DNA from: Spatholobus suberectus
Lineage: Eukaryota; Streptophyta; Magnoliopsida; Fabales; Fabaceae
Length of the DNA: 64,000 nt
Reading direction: 5' to 3'
Assembly (NCBI GenBank): GCA_004329165.1
Contig: CM014729.1
Span: 62,088,542 to 62,152,541 of the forward strand
Shown: piece after piece, positions 23,565 to 35,452 of the stretch
How the letters are laid out: every line of letters starts with the position of its first letter
Position numbering within the stretch: the first letter of the stretch is position 1
Notes under the pieces: model-generated
What the model was told of the DNA's origin: nothing
The model's input: only the letters and a program-made list of their open reading frames with translations
Database searches by the model: none
Program-made: the position numbers and the translations under genes

Positions 23565-24010
23565 AGAGATCTCTATTAATGAGCTACAAGCTACAAGCCA
23601 ACCATATAAGTGAACTTGACACTACATCAACCCAAAATCTTAAGACATTAGGTTTGCAAGTCCTTCTCACTTATATGTTGCTCAACTTGCCCATTCCCTC
23701 AAACAAAAGCCTTTCCATCCACAAGCATTCAATGGTGGCCTTAAAGCCTAGCCATTGTTGTAATACGCTCTACATACTTGTCTCATTGTTAGGTCACATT
23801 AATAGGACACACTGGCTAATCTCCACATAGCCACTTGTTAGGAATTAGAAGGTGGTAAAACATTGGAGATATCCCATCAATGAGCCAGAGTCAACCACAC
23901 AAGTGAACTTAACACCATATCTAACCCAAACATTAGGCATTAGGTTTGCAGGTCCTTTTCAACTTGTCCATTCTTACCTAATGTGGGCCTTCTTACTCAT
24001 ACTTGCACTC
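23565..24010. repeat. Diverged direct repeat (GTGAACTTGACAC...ATTAGGTTTGCAGGTCC)
   Basis: Two copies, about 23565-23700 and 23865-23985, share AACCA(T/C)A(T/C)AAGTGAACTT, AACCCAAA and ACATTAGGTTTGCA(A/G)GTCCTT, then CAACTTGCCCATTC or CAACTTGTCCATTC. The rest differs. Probably a fragment of a dispersed legume repeat. Confidence 0.55.
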
Positions 24011-24649
24011 CAATAAATAGAAATTCTAAAGCGACCAATTTTAATCAAATTGCTTTGATTCAATTTTCAAAATTTTTTACAATCAACTTAAATCAAATTA
24101 AGTGCACGTTTGGATTCACTTTGGATGATCCAAAATCATGTTGAAATATAGTCAACGTGATTTTAGGCAAAAGTTCACATATTTGGTCCTACGATGAGAA
24201 ATTAATTTGGGTTAAAATTGATTTTCAAGTAAAATGACTTATGGGCCCGTTTGTTACAACTTCTTTTGTAAAGAATCGCTTTTTAAAAATCCACCTCTTT
24301 TAGTTTTTCATGTGTTTATTTCATCTTTTCAAAATAATCAGAAGCTAAAAAGAATATAAACTAATGTTTGGTAAACTTTTTATGCTAAACAAAATTAAAA
24401 GTGGAAAGTATGAACCTTTAAAATTAGAGTTGAGTAATAGATATACATAATGATGGATAAAATTACAAATTTTAAGTAAATTTATAATTTAGTAAATATT
24501 TGTTATCTATAAGTCTCTCTTATCCTAAAGTTAAAATTTTGAATATGTATACAATCATTTCAGATTTAGCAATAGCTTTACACCAGCTAGCAAAGCTATA
24601 ACTAAAGCTAGGGTGCCATGAGAAGTCAACATTATACAAGAAATATTTG

Positions 24650-25871
24650 GGAGTGGATTCCCTAACTTTAAAGTGGGAATAGTAGGGTGTAGTTGATGGG
24701 TTTTCAACTGTTGGATTAATATAGTGTTTAGGATTTCGACTCGTGTGTTTTTTTAACATGTATCAATTGGATTTCAAACTCCAGATGGCATTAACTACCA
24801 AAAAAGAAACCCCCAATAGCATCCATGGTCGATGGCGGCCATGGAGGTTGCCGCTTCGATGTGGTGTATGCCAACGTGCCCTACAACACGGGAGATTCTA
24901 ACAAAAAGCTAATGAATATGTTGTATGTTGTATAGGATGAACTTGCCACCGTGGCTCATCTCGCCGGAATATTCTCAATCTCCATTGCCATCGCCACTGT
25001 TGACGATGGCTATTGTTGAGGGTCCGATTGTAGTGGCGTTGTGTCCAACATCACGGTATCCGCTGGCAAAGCAGCTTCTCCTCCTTCCATTGTTCTTTTC
25101 TTCTATCTAAAGTTGAAAGAGAGAGATAAAAGACATTCCATTATCTTTTTTTCTGAATTTAAAGGAAAATTTTTTATACCAAAATTACTTTATCTTATCC
25201 ATCATTATTACTTAAGATTTCATAAAACATAAGTTTGAAGACAGATAAATAAGTAGAAGTTAAGAAAATTTTCATAAATCCAATGTTCTTCAATACTATA
25301 ATGCTATATGAACAACCTTTACATATACAAACACTCATCTTCTATAGTCACTCTGAATATATATAGTGCTATATCAACATTTCTCCATACAAATTCCAAA
25401 GCAACCAAATGGCTCTACAAATTCGTTGTTTCTTTCTAACCCCTTCAAGTGTTGTTCATAAATCATTTTTGCCGGAATCTCCCGATGCGAGCGGCCATTG
25501 CAACAACGCTACGATGTCAAGCTGCAAAACCTCCTTTTCAAGGGCAACGACCACCTCAAGGTCTCCTCTTTGCACTGCTGGAGCAGCTTAAGAACCACCT
25601 CCTCCACGCCGTGTGCGACATGTCAGCATACTCCACACCGGAGATCATTCGTTAGAGCGACAACCTCCATAGCCACTATCAACCATGGATGCAATCGGGA
25701 TTTTTATTTTATTTTTGGTAGTTAATGCCATCAGGAGTTTGAAGTTTAACTTGTACATGTTAAAATAAAATAAGTACATGTCCGAATCCTAAATACTATA
25801 TTCATCCAATGGTTGAAAACCCTTCAACTACACCCACCGTTCCCGCTTCAAAGTTAGCAAATCTAGTTCCG
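24650..25871. mobile_element. Element with about 230-bp terminal inverted repeats and GC-rich inner arms
   Basis: The left arm (24650-24890) and the inverted right arm (25871-25620) share CTAACTTTAAAGTGGGAA / CTAACTTTGAAGCGGGAA, GTAGTTGATGGGTTTTCAAC / GTAGTTGAAGGGTTTTCAAC, GATGGCATTAACTACCAAAA and GCATCCATGG...CATGGAGGTTG. The inner 24830-25690 is more GC-rich than its surroundings (open frames at 24925-25110 and 25409-25655), unlike the AT-rich ends. This suggests a captured host gene fragment, as in Pack-MULE-like elements, but no family was recognised. Confidence 0.6.
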
Positions 25872-27748
25872 ATGTTTAGAAAGATGACAGCAAAAAATCA
25901 GTGTATATATTATTTATTAATTATTTATGCTTTACATTTTTTTAACTTTAAAAAAAAATTCCCGACTCAATTCTGTCTTACAGAAGAAAAGGAAATAACA
26001 GTTTATGTAGTTGTATGCGGTGGCACAATCTAGTTTTCTTAAATACTTGAGGTGTTGTTTCTTGTTTATTTTTAGTTTATCGCCCGAGACACAAGAACTG
26101 ATAGAATTCATGCAAAAGTGCAAAATAATAGAACAATGCCACACAACACACATTAGCGTTCTACTTATCGAACTTGAAGACAACTATGCATTGCAAAACA
26201 TGAGAGGTATAATGCATTGCTCCTCTCTGTTTTCAAATCAAGATCAATCCGAATTATGTCAAGCTGTGTTCATTTCAAAGAGCAAGTACAACACCCCACC
26301 CCCCCACCGTAAGATTTTACCTTATGACCATGAATAGAAACTTGTTCATAGATGCTGCTTTTATAAGTATTTTAGATTAAAGCAGATGTATCATGCCAAG
26401 CAGGAATAGTATGCCCATTTTAATTATTTTAGATTAGGGCAGATGTATCATACCAAGCAGTGAATAGTATTCCCGTTCCGCAATTCATCCAACATTGACT
26501 AGACATCTATTGTTATATAATCACTATGCCTCTGCAGACTACATATTCAGATACTACATATTCAAGATCTGATCGTCAGAAATCTCGATTAGCAACTGCA
26601 AGCTATAAAGAAAGGTTTGCAAAAAAGTTACAGTGTAAGGTTCCGAGACACCAGTATTGTTTTCACAACGACCTCAGCTATGAAATTAACTTAAGAGTGA
26701 GTAACTACACAAATAATTAAAACTAATTAGTAAGGTGAAATTGAAAAACAAAACAACAAAGAATAAAATTTAGGAGAAGTTGGCTTTATTTCAATGCTCA
26801 AGAAATATAATTGTAAAAATGATTCATTAATAATAAACATTAATCCATAAAAATTAATATATTGCAGTAACTATACTTGGCTTAAATGTTGGTTAGTTCC
26901 TTTTACTGATTAAGTGTTTGATTTAGACCCAATCAAGTAAATGTTAATTGAAATCGAATTCTCTCCAACAATAAACACCCACAATAGGGTTGGTTTGAGA
27001 ACGAGGAAAAAACATAATTGATTTTTAGATCAATTTAAGTGACGGAATCCCAAACCTAACAACCAAGCATTGCTAGAAACTCATTTTCTTCCACAGCAGA
27101 TACTCTCATCCAAAGGGTCAATTCGAACAAGCTATTCCTTGACTGAAATCTAAATTAGATTATAAAATACATTCAGATTAAATATTAGAAATCGTCACAA
27201 GAGAATTAAACAAAAAGTGCAATTAGGATTCTAGAAATAGAATGTGAACTTAAATCAACTCAAATCGTGAAAAAAATAACCATTAAATGCACAATGTCAA
27301 GTTAATAAACAACAAATATTAAACTTCCAACGATTGATTAAGGAGTTTAGTAATTAGTAACCCATGAGAGTGGATGAAAACTCATAAAACTAGAGAGAAG
27401 GGCCGAAGGTTGAAAAAGTTGTCCAGTAATAAATCAGTAGATCTAGGCATTTGATGGCACGTGATTTAAAATGTAACAAACTAGGAACGAGTTTAGTACT
27501 TCACTTTTATTTTCAATACCAGTTTCACCACAAATCTCTGCTGCAAGCAAGACAGCATTGTGGCATTAAAACAGCATCGATCATTAATGCATCAAACCCA
27601 GTATTGTTATTCTCAACCACAGCACACAGACTGTACGGCCAGAGAAAGCAACCACATTTTTGTTTTCCAAATGCAGATGCACGATAAAAACTGTCTTTAA
27701 CATAATAAAATTCACATCTCACATTAACCTTTGTTTATTCAAAGTAAC
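25872..27748. other. Intergenic, downstream of the B12D gene
   Basis: No supported gene. It contains a direct repeat of about 70 bp (26366-26490) and an 8-base C run in ACCCCACCCCCCCAC near 26293. The plus-strand frame 26011-26337 (108 codons) lacks any recognisable motif and is probably chance. Confidence 0.5.
26366..26490. repeat. Two direct copies of a ~55-bp unit, period about 70
   Basis: TATTTTAGATTAAAGCAGAT then GTATCATGCCAAGCAGGAAT is repeated as TATTTTAGATTAGGGCAGAT then GTATCATACCAAGCAGTGAA, each followed by ATAGTATGCCC or ATAGTATTCCC. A local tandem duplication. Confidence 0.75.
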
Positions 27749-29311
27749 TTAGTTGCGACTTGTGTCAGCGAAGAAGCTGTTGACGGAGGGCATAATCTCT
27801 GGAGCTCTGTTGCGCACATACTTCCTCAGGAAATGCTCGGCATACTTCTCTCCCTCAGCAAAATTCTCCAACACTCCCGCCTTCCTGCCCTCCTTGTTCA
27901 CCCTAAACACATGGCAAGAACAAGACAACTATCCTTTATTTTCCATTAATAACCGAACACTAACAGTAAGTATGATTTTTGATTGGTTAACAGTGTACAA
28001 AACTTTTACACGGACATGCCTATTAAACTCTTAAATTAACTAACAGAAAGAACTCTTATGATGATGAATAACTGACTCGATGCCTGATAAAAATTAAGCC
28101 ATTTTTTTTATTGATGCCTGGTTCCTCAAGCTACGATTTGGATTGACTCAACTTGTTTAAAAACATAATAAAAAGTACTTATTTCCCAAGATTAATCTGT
28201 TTCCAAACATTCCGAATTCAATGAATCAAGCCAATAGTCATCATGCTTCCAACATGATTTTGACTTTGCAAGTCAAGGAAGGATTTTTATCTGTAGTCCA
28301 CACCTTCCCACAAATAAATCCTCCTATCCCCTCTTGTTTTCCCCTTTCTTTCGTCATTTCATCTTTAATAGGCATACCAATTTATTATCTTTTTTAAAAA
28401 CAATACACAATTCGGATAATCACAATTGACAAATGGTTAAAGAGTAACAAGCGAGAAGTTTAACAAAAAGAATCAGTATTAATCCCAATAACAAGAGAAA
28501 ACCCTCTTAGCATCCCCGGTCTTTTGACATAAAAAATCAAAACCTACAACTAAACACATACTCTTAGTTTTTAATTAATTGATTTTTTTCTAATTGATGC
28601 ATGTTCCCTCTAGCTATGATTTGGATTGACTCGACTTATTTTGAAAATATAATAAAAAAATTTACTTATTTGTCAAGATTAATCTGTTTCCAAACATCCC
28701 GAATTGAATGAATCAAGTCAATAATCATCCTGCTTTTTCAACTTGATTTTGACTTAGCTAGTCAGGGCAGGATTTTTATCTATACTCAACACCTTCCCAA
28801 AAATAAATCCTCCTTTCCTCTCTTGTTTCCCCCCTTTATTTCATCATATCTTCATTAGGCATGCCAATTTATTTATTTTTTCACAAAAAATTCGGATAAT
28901 CGCAATTCACAAAGGGACAAAGAGTAAAAAGTGAGAAATTAACGAAAAGCAATAATTATTAATCCCCAATCACTAATAATTCAGACGATCCCATCCAAAC
29001 AAGAGAAAACCCTCACAGCGTCCGTGCCCTTTTGACATAAAAAAATCAATAATTTAAAAAATCAAAACCCACAACTAAAAAAAAAGGAAACCCAATTTCA
29101 ATACAGAAAATGAGAGAGAGACCTGACTTCAGGGTTGATGCAGATATTACGAACCAGTTGGAACCCACAGATCCCAACAGCAGCACCAACCGCGGCGAAC
29201 AGTGGATACACCTGAAAATAAACGCAAAACCAATGAAACCCTGAAACGAAAATGGTCGAATATGAATAATGGATCGAAACCCACCTCGGGCCTGAGCCAG
29301 CGATTGGCCAT
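27749..29311 (-). CDS. B12D-like small membrane protein
   Basis: Encodes an 89-residue member of the plant B12D family (Pfam B12D, related to the NADH-ubiquinone reductase MLRQ subunit), small single-span proteins linked to mitochondria and to seed maturation, senescence and hypoxia; exact role is not settled. Exons on the minus strand: 29311-29285, 29211-29123 and 27902-27749, GT-AG, phases 0 and 2. The protein starts MANRWLRPE, followed by the hydrophobic span VYPLFAAVGAAVGICGFQLV (residues 10-29), then RNICINPEVR and the conserved GRKAGVLENFAEGEKYAEHF and FLRKYVRNRAPEIMPSVN, ending FFADTSRN. Length and exon order match the family. The second donor is GTCTCT, a weak consensus. Intron 2 (1.2 kb) contains a tandem duplication. 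A CCAAT motif lies at 29464-29468 on the minus strand. Confidence 0.93.
27960..28035. mobile_element. MITE, family 2, end fragment
   Basis: TTGATTGGTTAACAGTGTAC followed by AAAACTTTTACAC and CCTATTAAACTCTTAAAT matches the end region of the copies at 4155 and 33219. It lies in B12D intron 2. Confidence 0.45.
28100..29080. repeat. Tandem duplication (about 490-bp unit) in B12D intron 2
   Basis: Unit 1 (about 28105-28558) and unit 2 (about 28595-29078) align along their whole length: GATTTGGATTGACTC, AAGATTAATCTGTTTCCAAA, AATGAATCAAG, GGATTTTTATCT, CCTTCCCA, AATTCGGATAATC, and AACAAGAGAAAACCCTC with CTTTTGACATAAAAAA. Unit 2 has an extra block near 28960-29010. The many point differences show the duplication is not recent. 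Confidence 0.85.
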
Positions 29312-30916
29312 GAATAGTTGCGGCGTTGAAACCTGAAAAGGGTGAAACGGCAGAAAGAGCGCTTGCAATGCGGACAGAGAGAGAGGAGTGAATAGTAGTG
29401 AGAAGGACTTTATCAGAAACGATGTGTGCTTAAAATATTGTGTAATTCCTGGAGACGCAACCCTATTGGTGGTTACAACTCGCAAAGGTTAGGATACCGC
29501 GTTATGCTCGTGCACGCAACTCGATACGCTGCAAAGTTAACAGCCAATGATGAAACGCCAGCTGAACATTATTTAAATGCGATATTTTTATCTTCGGTTT
29601 CTCTGATTCGCGTGTAGTGGTTTTTTTTTTTTTTGAGGAAATAAAAAAAAAGTGAAAGAAATAAAAAAAGATGAAAAGAAAAAGAGAAAAAATAAAATAA
29701 TTTTTTAAGTTGTCTGATAAAAGAGAAAATAAAAGAAAAAGTTAAAAAAATCTCCTATTTAATTGTGTAAAAAAAAAAAAGAAAAATGAATATAAAATAA
29801 CTTAAATATCTTAAATAAAAAATGGCATGTAATATAAATAAGGGTAATTTTGTAATTGTATAAAAAGGATCTTGTTTCTCACTTCTTTTTTTGTCCAAAT
29901 TTAAAAGAAAGATTGACTGTAGTGGACCCATATTTCATCTTTTCTTTTTTCATGTGATTTGCTTGTTTTAAACCGTGAAAGAATTAAACATTTCAATGTT
30001 TTATGTTTTAAACATACATGAGGGTGAGTATGACCCAACCTGATCCCACTAACTTGACCTGGTTCAAGGCTGATTTTAACGATTTGAGTTTTGAGATTAG
30101 ATTCAATGTATTTTAAGGACAAGTTCGACTTATACTTTAAGTTGTCCCAATTCGATTTAGTGTTTTATATTTTCTTAAAAATATAAGTTTTTTTAACAAT
30201 TGTATATTAATAATAATAAAATATTTAATAGATATTATTTTGTATAACATGATATTATTTGTTTTAAAATATATATTAATTTAAGTTATATATTACTTTA
30301 TTCTACAATTTAACTAGAGATGTGATACATGTACAACAATTCTTATAATAATTTATACAACATCATTTTCAAACTTCTCTCTCTTTTATCTCTTTTTCTC
30401 TCTTGGTTGTAAAATTTGTTATACAAGTATCATTTCTCATTTAACTATACATAATATTAAGATTGATATATTATAGTTAAAAAGTTAGGTTAACCCAGTC
30501 TTGTCTCATATATTCCATGTCTTGATTGAGTTAGATTTGGATTTAAATAAATGACTAATCAAAAAATAAAGTCAACTAGAAAAAAAGATAAACTCGTCCC
30601 AATTTGTCATTTGCTCAACTCCGTGTTCATTAACATTTATTACATTATATTTTTATTCATTATACTACTTCATAAGTTTTTTTATCCTAAAAAAGTTTAA
30701 TTATATTATTTTTATTTCCCTAATTTAGATTGTGTGTCATTTTATTTTTTAATTAATTACTTTTTAAATTAAGTAAATTTTTCATCAATTTTCTTTCACT
30801 TAAAATTCTTACTTTCTTACTCAAAATCTTTATAAATTAATTCAATAAAATTATTTTTTACTCAAAATTCATTAGTTGCAACATCAAATTTAACCCAGAA
30901 AACCATCAATTGTGTG
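29312..30916. other. Intergenic, upstream of the B12D gene
   Basis: 29312-29500 is the likely B12D promoter and leader (CT-rich on the minus strand; CCAAT at 29464-29468; no strong TATA). From 29600 on, AT-rich low-complexity sequence with A and T runs. No gene. Confidence 0.5.
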
Positions 30917-31935
30917 TAGGGTCGTGTCTATAAATGTTGAGACCTTAGGCAAATTTTATATTTGAGTCCTACTCTAATATAACTAATTAGTTTTCATTTT
31001 ATTCTTCTAACTTTTTGGGCTAAAAATTTGTTAATTAAAATTTAATAATCGTGTAATTTCAACATCTCACTAATGATAATTCATTCAATCAAAATCTTGA
31101 AACATAGTTGATCTCAAATTTAATCTATAAATTTTTAATTTTGAAAAATTCTTTTGACAATGACCATAATTGCAAGTATTATTAATAATATTTTATAAAT
31201 ATTACATATGTAAAAAAATCAATTTTTTACTATAGTTTAATACTTTTAATAGGAGAGTAATTTCTTTTGTTAGTATTTCTTTTAATATCTTCAATTAGGG
31301 AAAAGAAAAAGTCAAGACCACTAATATTAAATTAATGCTACCTAAAACTTAAATTTGTTTTAAGATTAATACTATATTTCATTCAATTCATTATATTTTA
31401 AAATTCTCAACTATTGGGATTCAAATAAAAAGTCTAACGTGATTTTATATTTTAAAATTTGTTCAAATAAGCTGTTAGTAGAAGAAAATAAATTGATTTT
31501 ATACATATATGCAAAATAATCAAAACTAAAAGAATTATTGTTTTATAAAAATCAAAGGAATTAATTTTTAACTAAATGTGTGATCTCATCACTGTCATTT
31601 TTATCAAAATGTTTTTTCTTATGTATCATACTATAAATTGCTATATTCATTTCCATGTCATTTTATTTTGAATTCGAAGTAAATATAAAATAATTTTTCT
31701 ACAAATTTTTAAATGAGCAATAAACTTCTCAAATAATTTATAACAATATCTATGTATGTACATATTTTTAAATTTTATAACCTTACTAACAAATTAACTA
31801 CAAATAATATAATAAAATACATCACTTAATAATTTTAATTGAAATTATTTTTTATGAATATATTAAAAAAAAATTAAGAGCTTAAATGGAGCCTAAGGCA
31901 ATGGCCTTATTGGCCTTGCCATAGCCATGACTCTA
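30917..31935. mobile_element. hAT-like element (decayed)
   Basis: The left end TAGGGTCGTGTCTAT and the inverted right end TAGAGTCATGGCTAT match at 11 of the 14 bases from AGGG on. GTGTGTAG occurs at both edges (30912-30919 and 31937-31944), which could be the 8-bp duplication, though it overlaps the left end. Both subterminal regions contain CCTTAGGC or GCCTAAGGC. There is no transposase frame. Confidence 0.45.
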
Positions 31936-32394
31936 AGTGTGTAGATCAATCGACATGGTGTTGTTACAGTTTAACTAGTGGTCTTAAATTCAAGCCTTAA
32001 GTATATAATTGCAAGATACTCAAAAGGAAGGCTTTGTCAGTTATAATAGTCCTATCCAACTTAAATTAAATTGTCTTCCATAGAAAATACCTGTGATTCG
32101 TACAAAAAAAATTTAACTCCAAAAACTATATAAAAAAATTTCTCTTCAAATCCCAAAATAACATATAAAATTATCTAAATTTTATCAAATCTTTGCTAAA
32201 TTTCTTATTTTAAAACTTTTAAAATCATTTCATATTCCAAATTTAAATAGACACTTAAATATTTGGATGGGCAATATTAATTGAAAGGTTTTATCTAAAA
32301 AAAAATTAACAAGAAATCAAAATTGTTTAATTTTAAAAATAGATAATTTCAATTGAGTTTGAAAGTTAACTATCATGATAAAATTAGTTTAAGT
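31936..32394. other. Intergenic, no gene seen
   Basis: AT-rich sequence without recognisable features. Confidence 0.5.
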
Positions 32395-32640
32395 GTGTGT
32401 TTATGCAATGGCGAAGGTAATGGTGATGGTGACAATAGCATGATAGTGGTGGCGGTAGTGGTGACGATGCCAGTGGTAGTGGTGTCAGTGATGATGGTGG
32501 TGGCAATGTCTGTGATGGTGGCGGTGCCAACGATTTTGTGGTGGTGGTGGTGCTAGTGGTGATGGTGATGGTGATGGTGTTGGTGTCAATGTCGTGCTGG
32601 TCATGGTGGCGACGGTAGTGGTGGCAGTAATGGGAAGGGT
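32395..32640. repeat. GTG/GAT triplet-rich minisatellite
   Basis: About 245 bases of degenerate GTG, GAT and GCG triplets (GTGGTGGTGGTG near 32540, GATGGTGATGGTGATGGTG near 32561). Both strands show open frames (Val/Met-rich on one, His/Thr/Pro-rich on the other) that are consequences of the repeat. Confidence 0.85.
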
Positions 32641-33218
32641 CATTATCAAATATAGCAAAAGTGTTTTTTTCTTTAAACTAAAAACCAAATTCAAAATCCT
32701 TTTTTATTGGTTTTGAAAATGAATATAAAAGTGTTTTGAAATTGAGTTAAAAACCATTATTTAGCCAAACATGTTTTGTTTTGAAATTTGTATTTGAAAA
32801 CCAAAAACTAAAACTCGCAACCACCCCAAACAGCCTTAAATAGTAGCTAAAAGTTGTTAAGCTAGCTTATTAAATTATAAGTATTTGATAAAATTATTTG
32901 TTGAAATAGCTAATAAATATAAAATGACAGAAATGAACATGTTGTTATGATATTTTTATATAAATTTTAATTTTATTTTATTGATAAAAATGTGTTTTGA
33001 GGTATTTATAATTTTTTTATTTTTATTTAATTTTAAACTCTTTTAATTTTTTAATTGTTTTGATTATATTTTTTAATTTCAATTATTATATTTTTGTATG
33101 TTGTTGTTCTAATCTAAATCTATACTATATCTTACAATATTCTCAATCAAGTTTAAAATAAAATAAAAATAACACACACTTAAGTAGACATACTTTCATT
33201 ATATTGACTGAGTTTAAT
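32641..33218. other. Intergenic, no gene seen
   Basis: AT-rich; no gene or clear repeat boundary. Confidence 0.5.
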
Positions 33219-33383
33219 GGTTATGCATTGTCAGTGTAAAAAGTTTTACACTGTCAACTAATTAGAAATTATCATTGGTAAGACTTTTAAGGTAGTTGTT
33301 GTAAAAGTCAACAAACTTACTATACATAGTAATTTGTGATTGGATGACAATATAAAATTGTTTTACACTGTCAGTGCATAACC
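33219..33383. mobile_element. MITE, family 2, best-preserved copy
   Basis: Terminal inverted repeats of 23 bp at 33219-33241 and 33361-33383 match at 21 positions (GGTTATGCA...CAGTGTAAAA). Next to the left repeat is its partial inverse, AGTTTTACACTGTCAA. The inner part (CAACTAATTAGAAATTATCA; GTCAACAAACTTACTATACA) is shared with the copies at 4155, 8216 and 12130. Non-coding, 165 bp. Confidence 0.8.
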
Positions 33384-34102
33384 GATTTTCTTATGCTGAT
33401 TAATGCAATGGTTAAAATATCTTAAGATACAGTGCTAAAATAATAAAATAACAATAAAAATAGTGTAATGGTTAAAATAAACAATGTATTATAAAATATT
33501 CAAAAAAATAAAGAAAATAAATCTACTATTTATCACTATCAATATCTTGAAGTATAATGTTAAAATAATAAAATAAACAATTTAAATAGTGTAATGGTTA
33601 AAATAAACAATGCAATATAAAAAAATCCAAAAATAATAGCAAAAATAAAATAAAACACTTTTGTTAACAAGAGAAAGAAGAGAAACAAAATAGAATAATA
33701 AAATTATAAAACCCTATCTTAAGTAAAAAAGGGTAAACATGAAATTTAATAAATAGTTTAAGGGTACAAGGAGAATAAAATATAAGAAGATAGAAGTTAG
33801 CATTTTTGGGATCACTCCCATACTTTCCAAATGGACTTCTAAGCACTCAAAGGTCTTCAAATCATCTAGAGGACTTCTAATTGTAAATCTTTTGCTTTCC
33901 AAGCCTAAGTAACCTACAAGATTTTCCTAAAAGCAAAGACAAGCAAAGAAAAAGGCATAACATGGTACAAGAGGAAAAATCATGCAATTAGACACATAAC
34001 TAGTTCTAAACCGCAATGAAATGCATGCAATCTAGTAATAAAAACTATACTAAGCATGTTATAAAATGCACACACAGCATGTGCCGCGTAAAGAGAAATA
34101 TT
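33384..34102. other. Intergenic, no gene seen
   Basis: Contains a diverged direct repeat (ATAGTGTAATGGTTAAAATA near 33460 and 33588). Otherwise nothing recognisable. Confidence 0.5.
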
Positions 34103-35452
34103 TTGAATTACCGTTTTATTTCGCAAATAGAAAGTATATTATATTTTCGTAATATTTATTTAATAATTAGCTTTAGGGTAAAGGGTGTCACAATTAAGAA
34201 TTTAATTATTTATTTTGGAGCATTTTGAAACCAAAGACAATAGGGAAAAACAAATTAAAATTCGGATCTTGGACCCGCTCGGCGAGGTTAGATAGCTACT
34301 AGGTGACTTTTTTTGAAAACTAGACTCCATGTTAGCACTGGGTGATAGCATTTTCCATCGAGCATGCTAACCTGCCAGGCAAGATACACAACCCGTGACC
34401 CTCCTATCTTACTGGGTGAGTGCAACCTTGGCTACTCCAAAATGCACGTCTGAGTCTCTTCCTCGTCCATTTTTATGCCTGTGAACTCCTTTTGCAGTCT
34501 TTAACTCATTGTTACTTCTTTTGGATGTCCTGTTGAGTTTATACCTTGTGATTGTTATTTTCCTTGAGAAAATTGAGTGTGATATGAACTTGTGTCAATG
34601 TTCCATAATAAAAGCCTATAAAAAGCTGTAAACATGGTATGTGACCATGCATCATGACATTCAATCATGTGGATAAAGAAAGTATGTAGGAATTTGGTTG
34701 GTGGAGGCCGGGATGGGTTGTCTAACCCTAGCTTTGGGGGTGGTACCTGGTGTGGAAACTCCAATGGTCCATGTTGATCCCACAAAGCTGGAGGGTGTAT
34801 TGGTAAAGCTAGGTAATCCTAGCTAATCATTGGGGAATATCAACCTAGATTGGTACCACATGTGCATGAGAAGTAGAAACTAGGTATTGCATTGCATATG
34901 TTTATTTGTTTTGATTCTTGCAAATTAATGTTATTTTGATTATGTATGTGATGTGTATTCTACCTATCTCCATTGTCATACTTTGAGCATGATGTGAGAT
35001 GCATCTCACTCCCTTGTTTTCTGGTGTTTTCTGTCCATGTTTGTGATACAGAGGTGACATCCAACAAGACCTTAAGGAGGAGCCTTAGAGTAAAGGCATT
35101 GGCTTCATTGCAGTTTATTTTACAGCATTTTTGGGTTTTGTCAGCTCTAATAGTAATGTGACATCGAGATCTTAGTTATTTACTATTTCAACTTTTGAAC
35201 TTTAGATTAATAGTTTTACTTCTTTAAATTGGTTTATTTTCCAAAGACTTGTATGGCCAACTATGGGCCATCATATTTTGGTTAATTAGTAAAGTATCTT
35301 ATGGAGTTTTAGTAAATGTGAGTTGTGCATGTGATGTCCTTAACTGTGCGAAGATAAAGATTCTAAATTACCGTTTTATTTCGCAAATGAAAAGTATATT
35401 ATATTTTCGTAATATTTTTTTAATAATTAGCTTTTGGGTAAAGGGTGTCACA
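34103..35452 (+). mobile_element. LTR-derived sequence with two matching ends 1,260 bp apart
   Basis: 34103-34192 and 35363-35452 are nearly identical (TTACCGTTTTATTTCGCAAA, TTTTCGTAATATTT, TAATAATTAGCTTT, GGGTAAAGGGTGTCACA), exactly 1,260 bases apart without gaps. GGTGTCACA is a typical gypsy-class LTR end. Between them lies LTR-type sequence: GCTCGGCGAGG, a block with GGCCGGGATGGGTTGTCTAA and GATACAGAGGTGACATCCAA. No polymerase or gag coding is present, so these are LTR remnants. Confidence 0.6.

Noticed and set aside
26011..26337. 108-codon frame on the plus strand, one of the longer ones
   Set aside because: No recognisable motif, no splice partner, and an overlapping frame on the other strand; likely chance.
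27753..28034. 93-codon plus-strand frame opposite B12D exon 3
   Set aside because: It is the antisense shadow of the B12D exon; the minus-strand reading matches the family.
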